Position numbers and translations under genes: made by a program. Shown here one piece after another: positions 1 through 7,916 of a DNA stretch of 58,761 bases. The notes under the pieces were generated by a model, which was not told where the DNA came from, did not search any database, and saw only the letters and a program-made list of their open reading frames with translations. Source of the stretch: Bordetella parapertussis (GTDB taxonomy: Bacteria > Pseudomonadota > Gammaproteobacteria > Burkholderiales > SG8-41); NCBI GenBank assembly GCA_945862135.1, contig CAMAYE010000002.1:1-58761 (forward strand), in the 5' to 3' direction. Positions within the stretch are counted from its first letter, which is position 1. Each line of letters starts with the position of its first letter.

Positions 1-530
1 CGCGGCAGGCTGAGCGCTTCGCGCAACTGCGCCATCAGGGGCGGTGCCGCGGGCACGCCGACCTTGGCCGGCGACAGATCAGTCGCGGGCGGCTCGCTGC
101 CGTCGTACACAAAACCCAACGCCCAATCGAGCGGGATCACCAGCCAGCGCATCCGCTCGCCGTAGCGGGCGGTTACGTCCCGCGCTTCGCCGATCACACT
201 CGTCAGGCCGTTGCCGCTTTGCGCAAAATTGTAGGTGCTGACACCCGTGGGAAAAGCGTCTGCAGTGATCGACATCGCGGTTGATGAGCCGAACACTACC
301 GCATTGATTTGCGGTGAACGGTCGGCCAGACGCAGCGCCTTGAATGCGCGGTTGCTGCTGATCGGTGGCGCGTAGGTCACCCCGCCGGTTTCCTGCTGCC
401 ATTGGCTGGCCAGTCGGTTCTTGTCATGACGGTAATCGTTGGCAAGCAGCATCAGGTTCAGCGCCAGCACCGGCGCCAGCACCGCGAGGCATCCGCCGAT
501 CACCCAGGCCGTGTATGCGCGCGGCGTCAT
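1..530 (-). CDS. SGNH/AlgJ-like membrane-anchored partner of MBOAT acyltransferase (partial, C-terminus off window)
   Basis: The ATG at 530 shares one base with the stop of the upstream MBOAT gene (TGATG), so the two are probably translationally coupled. The frame stays open to the left edge, giving about 176 residues. Residues about 8-30 form one hydrophobic anchor (rich in V, L, A), and the rest looks periplasmic. A GSS motif at residues 81-83, after a hydrophobic beta strand, resembles the nucleophile block of SGNH-type AlgJ/AlgX/DltD-like proteins. Proteins of that group often follow an MBOAT gene and finish O-acylation of an envelope glycan on the outer face of the membrane. The Asp/His half of any catalytic triad would lie outside the window, so the family call is moderate. 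Confidence 0.68.
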   Translation of the reverse strand, partial: MTPRAYTAWVIGGCLAVLAPVLALNLMLLANDYRHDKNRLASQWQQETGGVTYAPPISSNRAFKALRLADRSPQINAVVFGSSTAMSITADAFPTGVSTYNFAQSGNGLTSVIGEARDVTARYGERMRWLVIPLDWALGFVYDGSEPPATDLSPAKVGVPAAPPLMAQLREALSLP

Positions 531-2083
531 CAGAACTGAAAGTACAAGAACTCGGAATGCCGACCGAGATTGACGATCACTGCAAGCGCCAGCACCACGG
601 TCAATGCGGCAGTGACCGGCGCGACGCGCCAACAAATCCGCGATGCGGCTTCCGCGGGAACACCCAGCGCAGGTTTTGCCGCAGCCATGATCTGCTGCGT
701 GTTCGGTGCCAGCCAGACCACTAGCAACAATACCCAGATCCAGTTCAGCACACCAGTCCGCGCCAGCGCCGGCGTAGCGCCGAATTCAACGCCCTGCGCA
801 GACAACGTCGCACCGACTCCGGCAAATTTCGCAGCCCATGCTTCCGGCAACACCAGACCATTAAAACCGGCCATCGCACGCAGGATGCTCAGCGCCGTAT
901 CCACATCGGGCGCACGGAACAGCACCCAGCCGACAACCACAGCAATAAAGGTCAACAAACATCCCGCTCGCCTTCCCCATGGCGTCGACTGATGCAGGTT
1001 GTGACCGAGCCGGCGGCGAAATTCACGCCAGCCATGGTTGATCACCAGATAGACGCCGTGCAGCACACCCCACAGCACGAAGGTCCACCCCGCGCCGTGC
1101 CACAGGCCACCCAGCAGCATGGTCAGCAACAGGTTGGTGTAGCGACGCACCCGGCTTTTGCGGTTGCCGCCGAGCGGCACATACAGATAATCACGCAGGA
1201 AACGCGACAGCGTCATGTGCCAGCGCCGCCAGAAATCGATGACGTTGACGGCCTTGTACGGCGAATGAAAATTGACCGGCAGGCGTACGCCGAACAGCAG
1301 CGACAGGCCGACTGCCATGTCGGAATACCCTGAAAAATCAAAATACAGCTGAAAGGTATAGGCCAGCGCGCCGCACCACGCCTCCAGCATGGTCAGCGTG
1401 ACCCCCGCACCCGGCGCATCGAACACCGGCGCCACATAGGGTGCGACACCGTCGGCGATCAGCACTTTTTTGGCGAGTCCCAGCACAAACAATGTCAGCC
1501 CGGCAGCGATCAGGTCGTACTGCGGGCGGTAGATTTCGCGCCTTGCGAACTGCGGCATCATTTCGCCGTGATGCAGGATGGGCCCGGCAATCAGGTGCGG
1601 AAAATAAGTGACAAACAATCCGTAGTGCACGAGGTTGTATTCACGCACCTTGCCCTGCCAGGCATCCACAAGAAAGGCGATCTGGGTAAAGGTGAAGAAT
1701 GAAATGCCCAGCGGCAGGATCACCTGCGCGAAATGCCAATCCGTACCGGCAATCGCATTGAGATTGCCGATGAAAAAATTGGCGTATTTGTAATAAGCCA
1801 GCAGCACCAGATTGGCAACAATGGCCAGTTGCAGCAAGCGCCGGCTACGCAACACGGCACCTGCCGCATGGGCACGTGCAATCGCTCTGCCAGCGGTGAA
1901 ATTGAACAGGATAGATGCCAGCAGCAGAACAACATAGGCCGGATTCCACCAGCCGTAGAAAAACAGCGAAGTTGCCGCCAGCCACCCTGCCGCCAGTTTC
2001 ACGCTGAAACGGCCCAGCGCGAAAAACACCAACGCAGTCAGCGGCAGGAACAGGAAAATGAAGGCGTGGGAATTGAACAGCAC
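530..2083 (-). CDS. MBOAT family membrane-bound O-acyltransferase (AlgI-like)
   Basis: This is a 517-residue polytopic protein, close to the usual 470-520 for AlgI/DltB/PatA-like enzymes. The hallmark DFWRRWH block is at about 283-289, followed by LSRFLRDYLYVPLGGNR to about 308. The second signature, GGLWHG, holds the invariant histidine at H329. These enzymes move acyl (usually acetyl) groups across the cytoplasmic membrane to a glycan or to a partner acyltransferase. The next gene is such a partner. The gene starts 18 nt after the RffA-like aminotransferase stop and runs in the same direction as the sugar genes. The acceptor cannot be read from the sequence; the context suggests a glycan carrying the amino-deoxy sugar made by the neighbours. 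Confidence 0.9.
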   Translation of the reverse strand: MLFNSHAFIFLFLPLTALVFFALGRFSVKLAAGWLAATSLFFYGWWNPAYVVLLLASILFNFTAGRAIARAHAAGAVLRSRRLLQLAIVANLVLLAYYKYANFFIGNLNAIAGTDWHFAQVILPLGISFFTFTQIAFLVDAWQGKVREYNLVHYGLFVTYFPHLIAGPILHHGEMMPQFARREIYRPQYDLIAAGLTLFVLGLAKKVLIADGVAPYVAPVFDAPGAGVTLTMLEAWCGALAYTFQLYFDFSGYSDMAVGLSLLFGVRLPVNFHSPYKAVNVIDFWRRWHMTLSRFLRDYLYVPLGGNRKSRVRRYTNLLLTMLLGGLWHGAGWTFVLWGVLHGVYLVINHGWREFRRRLGHNLHQSTPWGRRAGCLLTFIAVVVGWVLFRAPDVDTALSILRAMAGFNGLVLPEAWAAKFAGVGATLSAQGVEFGATPALARTGVLNWIWVLLLVVWLAPNTQQIMAAAKPALGVPAEAASRICWRVAPVTAALTVVLALAVIVNLGRHSEFLYFQF

Positions 2084-2101
2084 GGCAGCGCCGGGGCCGC
2101 G

Positions 2102-3238
2102 TTAACGCTTGAAAAAACTGCGCACGTGGCCGGCGATGTCGCGCGCAGCGGCATCATCGAGATTGAAGAACAGCGGCAGCCTTACCAGCCGCTCGGCCAG
2201 ATCCTCGGTCACCGGCAGTGCACCCGCGGTCCGGCCGAATTTGCGTCCGGCGGGGGAAGAATGCAGCGGTACGTAATGGAACACTGCATGCACACCGGCC
2301 GCTTTCAGATGCGCCAGCAGCGCGCCGCGTTCCGCAGCAGTGCGCGTAAACAGATAAAACATGTGGCCGTTGCCGGCAACCCCTTCGGGCTCCGGCTGCG
2401 GCAATTGCAGCAGGCCGGCATCGGCGACATCCTGCAATGCATTCTGATAAAGCGCGCACAACTGGCGGCGGCGGTTGCTGATTTCTGCAGCATGCTGCAA
2501 TTGCGCCCACAGGAAGGCGCCGATCAGCTCGCTGGGCAGGAAGGAAGAACCAATATCAACCCAGGTGTACTTGTCGACTTCGCCGCGGAAGAACTTCGAG
2601 CGGTTGGTGCCTTTTTCGCGGATGATCTCGGCACGCTCGATCAGATCCGGGTTGTTGATCAGCAGCGCACCGCCTTCGCCGCTGATGACGTTTTTGGTTT
2701 CATGGAAGGACAGGCAGCCGAGATCACCGATCGCACCAGGACGCCGGCCCTTGTATTCAGCCAGCACCGCCTGCGCGGCATCTTCGACCACCAACAGATT
2801 GTGACGGCGTGCGATGGCCATGATCGCATCCATCTCGCAGGCCACGCCGGCGTAATGAACGGGCACGATGGCGCGTGTCTTCGGCGTAATCGCCGCTTCG
2901 ATCAGCTTTTCGTCGAGGTTCAACGTGTCCGGACGGGTATCGACAAACACCGGCACGCCGCCGCGTAGCACAAAGGCATTGGCGGTGGAGACAAAGGTGT
3001 ACGACGGCATAATCACTTCGTCGCCGGGCTGGATGTCGCAAAGAATTGCTGCCATTTCCAGCGCCGCGGTACAGGAATGCGTCAGCAGCGCGCGTTTGGC
3101 GCCCAGTTGTTCTTCCAGCCAGCGGTGGCACAGCTTGGTGTAATGCCCGTCACCGGAGAGATGGCCGCGCGCCACGGCGTCGGCGATGTATTCCAGCTCC
3201 GGGCCGATGATGAAGGGTTTGTTGAACGGTGTGCTCAT
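2102..3238 (-). CDS. rffA: dTDP-4-amino-4,6-dideoxygalactose transaminase (RffA/WecE type)
   Basis: A 378-residue fold-type I PLP aminotransferase of the DegT/DnrJ/EryC1/StrS family. The family's cofactor Asp is in VEDAAQ (D153) and the Schiff-base lysine is in SFHETKN (K182), followed by SGEGGALL. The HETKN block and overall length match RffA/WecE, which transfers an amino group from glutamate to dTDP-4-keto-6-deoxyglucose to make dTDP-Fuc4N. The nearby acetyltransferase looks like WecD/RffC, which uses exactly this product, and that supports the call. The gene starts 10 nt after the methyltransferase stop. The rest of the enterobacterial common antigen set (wecA, wzx, wzy) is not in the window. 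Confidence 0.87.
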   Translation of the reverse strand: MSTPFNKPFIIGPELEYIADAVARGHLSGDGHYTKLCHRWLEEQLGAKRALLTHSCTAALEMAAILCDIQPGDEVIMPSYTFVSTANAFVLRGGVPVFVDTRPDTLNLDEKLIEAAITPKTRAIVPVHYAGVACEMDAIMAIARRHNLLVVEDAAQAVLAEYKGRRPGAIGDLGCLSFHETKNVISGEGGALLINNPDLIERAEIIREKGTNRSKFFRGEVDKYTWVDIGSSFLPSELIGAFLWAQLQHAAEISNRRRQLCALYQNALQDVADAGLLQLPQPEPEGVAGNGHMFYLFTRTAAERGALLAHLKAAGVHAVFHYVPLHSSPAGRKFGRTAGALPVTEDLAERLVRLPLFFNLDDAAARDIAGHVRSFFKR

Positions 3239-3248
3239 ATCGAAAAAG

Positions 3249-4121
3249 TCAGGCCTTGCGCCTCGCCACCGCCAGCAGTGACCCGCCGAACGGCAGCGGC
3301 AAGCCGGTACGGATCACTGCACGCTCAACATCCAGCGCCAGTTCGAGCAGCGTGTTGGTCAAGCGCCCGATGCGCAACTCCGCCAGCGGATCGTAATCCG
3401 GCGATTCGGTGCGTCGGGTCAGGCGGGACAGCATCATCAGCGGCAACAGTACGGAAACAAAGGAGGTCATTTTAACGGTCTCGAAGCCCGCCCGCGCGAG
3501 CTTCTGGCGCAATTCGCCGCCGGTATATCGCCGGACATGGTGGGCGCGCACGTCGTATTCGCTCCACAGGAAGGGATGTTGCGGCACTGTCAGCAGCAGA
3601 TGGCTGCCCGGGCGCAGTGCGCGATGCATTTGCGCCAGCACGGTTTCGTCTTCGCCGATGTGTTCGATCACATCAAATGCACCGATGACGTCGAACTCGC
3701 GATCAAAGGGCATGTGTCTAGCGTCCATTTGCAGGAAAGTCGCGCGAGGCACGCGGCTTGCAGCGAACTGCAGACCTTCGGTCTGCGCTTCGGTACCGCA
3801 AATACCGGCGCCGGGAAACGCGGTCGCCACACCCTGCAGCACATAACCGGTGCCGCAGCCGACCTCGAGAAAATTGGTGAATGACGGCGCATATCGCTGC
3901 AGCGCCCAGACAATCAGCCGGTTGCGCGCGCGAAACCAGAAGTTGTTTTCCTCGAGTGCCGCCAGCTCGGCGAACATTGCGGGATCAAATCCTTCTGACT
4001 GCGCAGCCAGTTCAGGGGCCAGCGCAAGAAATCCGGCACGCAGCTGCGGCTGATGGCCACAGGCCGGACAATTCCAGCCTTCAGCAGCCAGCGGCGCAGC
4101 GCAGGCCGGACACAACCTCAA
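3249..4121 (-). CDS. Class I SAM-dependent methyltransferase with N-terminal zinc ribbon
   Basis: I place the start at TTG 4121, whose bases overlap the TGA stop of the upstream SMR gene (TTGA). An upstream ATG at 4178 would run through the SMR gene and add a low-complexity, Arg-rich tail. From the TTG the protein has 290 residues. Two CPAC motifs (C4, C7, C18, C21) form a zinc ribbon. Then come motif I VGCGTGYV, an acidic block DARHMPF, and the post-I strand with FDVIEHI, as in UbiG/methyltransf_11 enzymes. Its place inside a sugar-nucleotide and glycolipid cluster suggests methylation of a sugar or lipid-linked sugar, but this is inferred from position only. Confidence 0.78.
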   Translation of the reverse strand: MRLCPACAAPLAAEGWNCPACGHQPQLRAGFLALAPELAAQSEGFDPAMFAELAALEENNFWFRARNRLIVWALQRYAPSFTNFLEVGCGTGYVLQGVATAFPGAGICGTEAQTEGLQFAASRVPRATFLQMDARHMPFDREFDVIGAFDVIEHIGEDETVLAQMHRALRPGSHLLLTVPQHPFLWSEYDVRAHHVRRYTGGELRQKLARAGFETVKMTSFVSVLLPLMMLSRLTRRTESPDYDPLAELRIGRLTNTLLELALDVERAVIRTGLPLPFGGSLLAVARRKA

Positions 4122-4480
4122 CCCTGGCTCCCGACGATGATACCGACGGTGATCAGCGCGAGCCCGGCGATCTTCCAAGCATTCACCGGCTCATGGAACA
4201 CCAGTGCGCTCAACACCAGCACCAATACGAAAGCGAGGCTCATGAAGGGGTAGGCATGCGACAGATCGAGCTTGGTCATCGCCGCCATCCACGACACCAC
4301 GGCGAGAAGGCCGGCCGCGAGCGCGGAGATCACCCAGGGATTGACCAGCAGTTTGGCAAGAAACCACAACCGATCCGGCGTTTCCAACGGAAACGCGCCG
4401 GCCGCAACAACCTGCCATTTGATCACGATCTGGCTATAAACCGTCAGAAAAATTGTAACAAAAACAAATAGATAGCTCAT
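4118..4480 (-). CDS. SMR/EamA-type four-TM small membrane protein, candidate lipid-linked sugar flippase subunit (ArnE-like)
   Basis: A 120-residue protein with four predicted transmembrane helices, the size and layout of the EmrE/ArnE/ArnF group. The ATG at 4480 overlaps the upstream acetyltransferase stop by 4 nt (ATGA), and its stop overlaps the next start. In the Arn pathway, paired SMR-like proteins flip undecaprenyl-phosphate-aminoarabinose made by the GT2 enzyme ArnC. Here a single SMR gene sits two genes after an ArnC/DPM1-like GT2, so a role in flipping the loaded lipid carrier is a reasonable inference. A drug-efflux SMR is the alternative, but tight coupling to sugar genes argues against it. 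Confidence 0.75.
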   Translation of the reverse strand: MSYLFVFVTIFLTVYSQIVIKWQVVAAGAFPLETPDRLWFLAKLLVNPWVISALAAGLLAVVSWMAAMTKLDLSHAYPFMSLAFVLVLVLSALVFHEPVNAWKIAGLALITVGIIVGSQG

Positions 4481-5145
4481 GTCGTCATCCGATGGTAAAT
4501 ATCGACGGGATGGCGCAGCCGGAAGCCCAGTGTCAGGTAGAGATTTGCGGCTGCAATGTTGGCGGCAGAAATTGAGCTGCTGACTTCAGCGTGGCCCTGT
4601 GAAAATAGTTCATCACACACGACTGTCCACAGAAATTTGGCAATGCCGCGCCCGCGGAATTTTTCAGCCATCGCATGCAGTACAAACCGGCTGCCGTCGA
4701 TGGCCATGAAACCAGCAAGCTCGCCGTCGAATAAAAGTCCGCGAGCACCGCCTGCGGCATGCACCTGTCGCAGCCAGTTGTCGTAACGCTGGTCCGCCTG
4801 CGCTTTCGGCAAATTGAAATCGCGATGAAAACGGCCATGCTCGAAGGCGCCGTGGCAGATTGTCAGCAGTTCAGCGAGGTTTGCATCACGGGAAAGCGTT
4901 GCCCGGGGATCGCGATGGCCGATAAATCGTTCTGCATGGCAGTGCGGTTCGAGCAGCGTGTCGCAGTAATAAAAACCGTGTTCGTGCAGCAGGACTTTCG
5001 ACGTCAGCGGATTAACCTTGATTGAATAATGGCCCGGGTACTTTGTTGCGGCACGCAGGGCATTCTCATCCAGCGCAGTGATTTCGTAGCAATCGCGCCC
5101 GAACGCAGCGCTGTCCCACTCAACGCGCCGGATCGCGGGATGCAT
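4477..5145 (-). CDS. GNAT acetyltransferase, WecD/RffC-like (dTDP-Fuc4N N-acetyltransferase)
   Basis: A 222-residue GNAT protein, close to the 224-residue length of WecD. The segment FHRDFN (106-111) is typical of WecD-type sugar N-acetyltransferases. The acetyl-CoA loop RGRGIAKFL is at 164-172, and the C-terminal helix block AANLYLTLGF is at about 199-208. WecD acetylates dTDP-4-amino-4,6-dideoxygalactose to dTDP-Fuc4NAc, the product expected from the RffA-like enzyme three genes on. The reading frame overlaps the upstream GT2 gene by 26 nt and the SMR gene by 4 nt, consistent with one transcript. The sugar stereochemistry (Fuc4N or Qui4N) cannot be decided from sequence. Confidence 0.82.
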   Translation of the reverse strand: MHPAIRRVEWDSAAFGRDCYEITALDENALRAATKYPGHYSIKVNPLTSKVLLHEHGFYYCDTLLEPHCHAERFIGHRDPRATLSRDANLAELLTICHGAFEHGRFHRDFNLPKAQADQRYDNWLRQVHAAGGARGLLFDGELAGFMAIDGSRFVLHAMAEKFRGRGIAKFLWTVVCDELFSQGHAEVSSSISAANIAAANLYLTLGFRLRHPVDIYHRMTT

Positions 5146-6067
5146 GGTCGAACGTTGTTTTCATCACGATGTACAGCGGACGCTTCTTCGCCTCATCAAA
5201 AGTCTTGCCCAGATAAATCCCAAGTACGCCGAGTATGCTGATGATGATGCCGCCAATGAAATAGACCGATACAAACAGGCTCGGCCAGCCGACCACCGTT
5301 GATCCGTAGAGCGCTGCTCGCACCAGGATGAACAAGCCCGCCGCAAAAGCCAGCAAGGACATCATGAATCCGAATCGTACCGCCAGCCGCAAGGGTTTAT
5401 CGGAATAGGCAATGATGGTGTCCGTAGCCAAGCGCCACAGCTTGGAAAAAGTATAGGTCGATTGCCCTTCGTGCCGCAGCGCGTGGCTCACCTCAATTGC
5501 CGCGGTCGGGAATCCCATCCAGTTCACCAACCCGCCAAAAAAGCGCAGCTGTTCGCGCATCTGTCGGCTGGCCATCACCACCTTGCGCGAGATGATGCGG
5601 AAGTTGCCGGTCGCACTGTCGTATTCGGTATCCGCCAGCCAGCTGAGCAGCTGATAGAAACACCACGACGAAAACCGCTTCAGCGCACCGTCGGTACGGC
5701 CGCCGCGGCGGGCGAGTACCACGTCATAACCTTCCTGTGCCTTCGCATACAGCGCGGGAATTTCTTCGGGGCGATCCTGCAGATCACAGTCCATCACCAC
5801 CACCCAATCGCCTTCAGCAACATCCAGCCCTGCGGTAATGCCGTAATGCTGGCCGAAATTGCGGCTGAACTGCAGGCCTTTCACACGAGGGTCCGCCGCA
5901 GCAAGGCTGCAGATGATGTCCCAGGATCGATCACCGCCGCAGTCCTCGACCATGATGATCTCGAAATCCGCAGTCACCGGCTCGATGGCTGCGACCAGCC
6001 GCCGATACAGTTCATCCAGGCAGCCTTCGGCCTTGTATACGGGAGTGATCACAGACAGATGCGGCAC
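5120..6067 (-). CDS. Family 2 glycosyltransferase, DPM1/ArnC/GtrB-like polyprenyl-phosphate sugar transferase
   Basis: A 315-residue GT-A enzyme. The N-terminal strand SVITPVY, the acidic DCDLQD motif (93-98) for nucleotide-sugar and metal binding, and SATGNFRI match DPM1-like polyprenyl-phosphate glycosyltransferases. Two C-terminal helices (about 229-250 and 262-287) anchor it in the cytoplasmic membrane, as in ArnC and GtrB. The expected reaction moves a sugar from its nucleotide donor onto undecaprenyl phosphate. With RffA and WecD homologues downstream, the donor is probably dTDP-Fuc4NAc or a methylated form of it. The start lies 3 nt from the msbA stop, so the cluster may be one long operon beginning at msbA. 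Confidence 0.88.
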   Translation of the reverse strand: MPHLSVITPVYKAEGCLDELYRRLVAAIEPVTADFEIIMVEDCGGDRSWDIICSLAAADPRVKGLQFSRNFGQHYGITAGLDVAEGDWVVVMDCDLQDRPEEIPALYAKAQEGYDVVLARRGGRTDGALKRFSSWCFYQLLSWLADTEYDSATGNFRIISRKVVMASRQMREQLRFFGGLVNWMGFPTAAIEVSHALRHEGQSTYTFSKLWRLATDTIIAYSDKPLRLAVRFGFMMSLLAFAAGLFILVRAALYGSTVVGWPSLFVSVYFIGGIIISILGVLGIYLGKTFDEAKKRPLYIVMKTTFDHASRDPAR

Positions 6068-6070
6068 GAC

Positions 6071-7813
6071 TCAACCCTCCCCGCTTGAAAGGAACTGATT
6101 GCGATACAGCTGTGCGTACTTGCCGCTGCGCGCCAGCAATTCAGCATGCGCGCCGCTTTCGGCGATACGCCCGCCATCAAGCACGACGATGCGATGCGCG
6201 TTTTCGATGGTCGACAGGCGGTGCGCAATGACGATGGTGGTGCGGCCGCGCATCAGCACTTCCAGCGCGGCCTGCACATGGCGTTCGGATTCGGTATCAA
6301 GCGCAGAGGTGGCTTCGTCGAGAATCAGCACCGGTGCGTTTTTCAGCAAGGCGCGCGCAATCGCCAGACGCTGGCGCTGACCGCCCGACAACTTGACGCC
6401 GTTCTCGCCGACCATGGTATCGAGCCCTTGGGGCATCTGCTGGATGAATTCCATCGCATGCGCTGCCTCAGCTGCCGCAACAATGTCGGCGCGCGACGAC
6501 TGGTTCATCGCGCCGTAGGCAATGTTAGCCGCCACGGTATCGTTGAACAGCACCACGTCCTGACTGACCAGCGCGATATTGGCGCGCAGCGCAGAAAGCT
6601 TCAGTCCGGCAATATCCTGACCGTCAAGCAGGATGCGTCCGCCCGTTGGCTGATAGAAGCGCGGCACCAGATTGGCCAGCGTGGTCTTGCCGCTGCCCGA
6701 GGCGCCGACCAGCGCCAGCGTTTCACCCGGCGCAATCGCCAGATCGATGCCGTCCAGCGCTTGGCGGCCATCGGCGCCGTAGGCGAAACGGACTTGCTCG
6801 AAACGGATTTCGCCGCGTACGCGACCCGGATCAGCGCTGCCGGTATCGGTTTCGCTGTGCTGGTCGACCAGTGCGAAAACGCTCTCCGCGGCAGCAAGCC
6901 CGCGCTGCAGCGGTTCATTGATGCTGGTGACCCGCTTCAGCGGCGCCGTCAGCATCAGCATCGCGGTAATGAAAGACACAAATCCACCGACGGTGATCTG
7001 GTCGGTGTTCGACTGCTGGGTGGCCAGATAAACAATCGTCGCCAGCGCCAGGGCCGCAATGAATTGCACGATCGGCACACTGGCGGCAGACGCAGCGACC
7101 TGCTTCATCAACTGGCGGCGCACATTGTTCGCCTGTGCATCAAAGCGTTTCTGCTCGTAATCCTGTCCACCGAACAGCTTTACCACGCGATGGCCTTCGA
7201 TGGTTTCCTGGATCACCTGTGTCATGTCACCCATTTGCTGCTGCACCTGGCGGCTGGAATTGCGCAGGCGCACGCTGATCACCCGCACGACCAGCACAAT
7301 GACGGGGGTCATCACCAGCGACAGCATCGTCAGTTTCCAGTTGAGCCAGAACATCCAGCCGAGCAGGCCGATGATCACCAGGGCATCCTTGAATACCGCA
7401 GTCAGCACGCTGGTCGCTGCAGTAGTCACCTGCATGACATCAAAAGTCAGCCGCGAAATGAGATTGCCCGAAGCCTGATCGTCGTAATAACGCGCGGGCA
7501 ATGTCAGCAGCTTGCGGAACATGATGCCGCGCAGGTCCATCACCAGCCGGTTGCCGACCCAGGACAGCGCGAACTGCGCCACATATTCGGCAAGACCGCG
7601 CAGCACAAACAGGCCGACGATGAACACCGGGGTCCAGCGGATTACCGACGGGTCCTTGTTGACGAATACGCCGTCGAGCAGCGGTTTCAGCAGTGCCGGC
7701 AGTGCCGGTTCGGTGGCCGCAACCACGATGATGCCGAGCACGCCGATACCGAACGTGCGCCAGTACGGCCGTACATGGCGCAGCAGTCGTAAGTAGAGCT
7801 CGGTTCCGGACAT
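6071..7813 (-). CDS. msbA: Lipid A / lipooligosaccharide flippase ABC transporter MsbA
   Basis: From the ATG at 7813 this is 580 residues, against 582 for E. coli MsbA. I reject an upstream ATG at 7903, because those 30 extra codons run through the terminator of the next gene. An N-terminal six-helix membrane domain is followed by one ATPase domain with Walker A GASGSGKTT (370-378), signature LSGGQRQ (475-481), Walker B LILDEA (about 496-501) and the H-loop histidine H531. MsbA flips lipid A-core across the inner membrane as a homodimer. It heads a run of sugar-modification genes, suggesting the decorated product may be lipid A, core or another lipid-linked glycan. Confidence 0.9.
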   Translation of the reverse strand: MSGTELYLRLLRHVRPYWRTFGIGVLGIIVVAATEPALPALLKPLLDGVFVNKDPSVIRWTPVFIVGLFVLRGLAEYVAQFALSWVGNRLVMDLRGIMFRKLLTLPARYYDDQASGNLISRLTFDVMQVTTAATSVLTAVFKDALVIIGLLGWMFWLNWKLTMLSLVMTPVIVLVVRVISVRLRNSSRQVQQQMGDMTQVIQETIEGHRVVKLFGGQDYEQKRFDAQANNVRRQLMKQVAASAASVPIVQFIAALALATIVYLATQQSNTDQITVGGFVSFITAMLMLTAPLKRVTSINEPLQRGLAAAESVFALVDQHSETDTGSADPGRVRGEIRFEQVRFAYGADGRQALDGIDLAIAPGETLALVGASGSGKTTLANLVPRFYQPTGGRILLDGQDIAGLKLSALRANIALVSQDVVLFNDTVAANIAYGAMNQSSRADIVAAAEAAHAMEFIQQMPQGLDTMVGENGVKLSGGQRQRLAIARALLKNAPVLILDEATSALDTESERHVQAALEVLMRGRTTIVIAHRLSTIENAHRIVVLDGGRIAESGAHAELLARSGKYAQLYRNQFLSSGEG

Positions 7814-7869
7814 CGATTGCACGGCCCGAACAATAGCAAACTTTTGATAATTAAGGAAAAGCTGCGATG

Positions 7870-7896
7870 AAAAAGCCGCGCAATGCACGGCTTTTT
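7870..7896 (-). terminator. Intrinsic terminator behind the BtuB-like gene
   Basis: A perfect 9-bp inverted repeat, AAAAAGCCG (7870-7878) and CGGCTTTTT (7888-7896), with a 9-nt loop. It begins 20 nt beyond the receptor stop on the minus strand, and the stem ends in a T run on both strands. It also separates the receptor from msbA. Confidence 0.85.
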
Positions 7897-7916
7897 CTGC
7901 CAACCATGGCAGCGCT

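Noticed and set aside
1733-2968. Long plus-strand open frame opposite the MBOAT and transaminase genes.
   Set aside because: It runs antisense to two clearly conserved proteins, has no ribosome site, and its translation is Gln/His/Arg-rich with no family pattern, as expected from GC-rich antisense frames.
4118-6067. Arn (aminoarabinose) lipid A modification operon identity.
   Set aside because: ArnA, ArnB, ArnD and ArnT are not seen, and the sugar enzymes match WecD/RffA instead; only the GT2 and SMR logic is similar.
6146-7792. Open frame of 548 codons antisense to msbA.
   Set aside because: MsbA has all ABC transporter motifs on the other strand; this frame has repetitive Gln/His/Arg composition and is a shadow.
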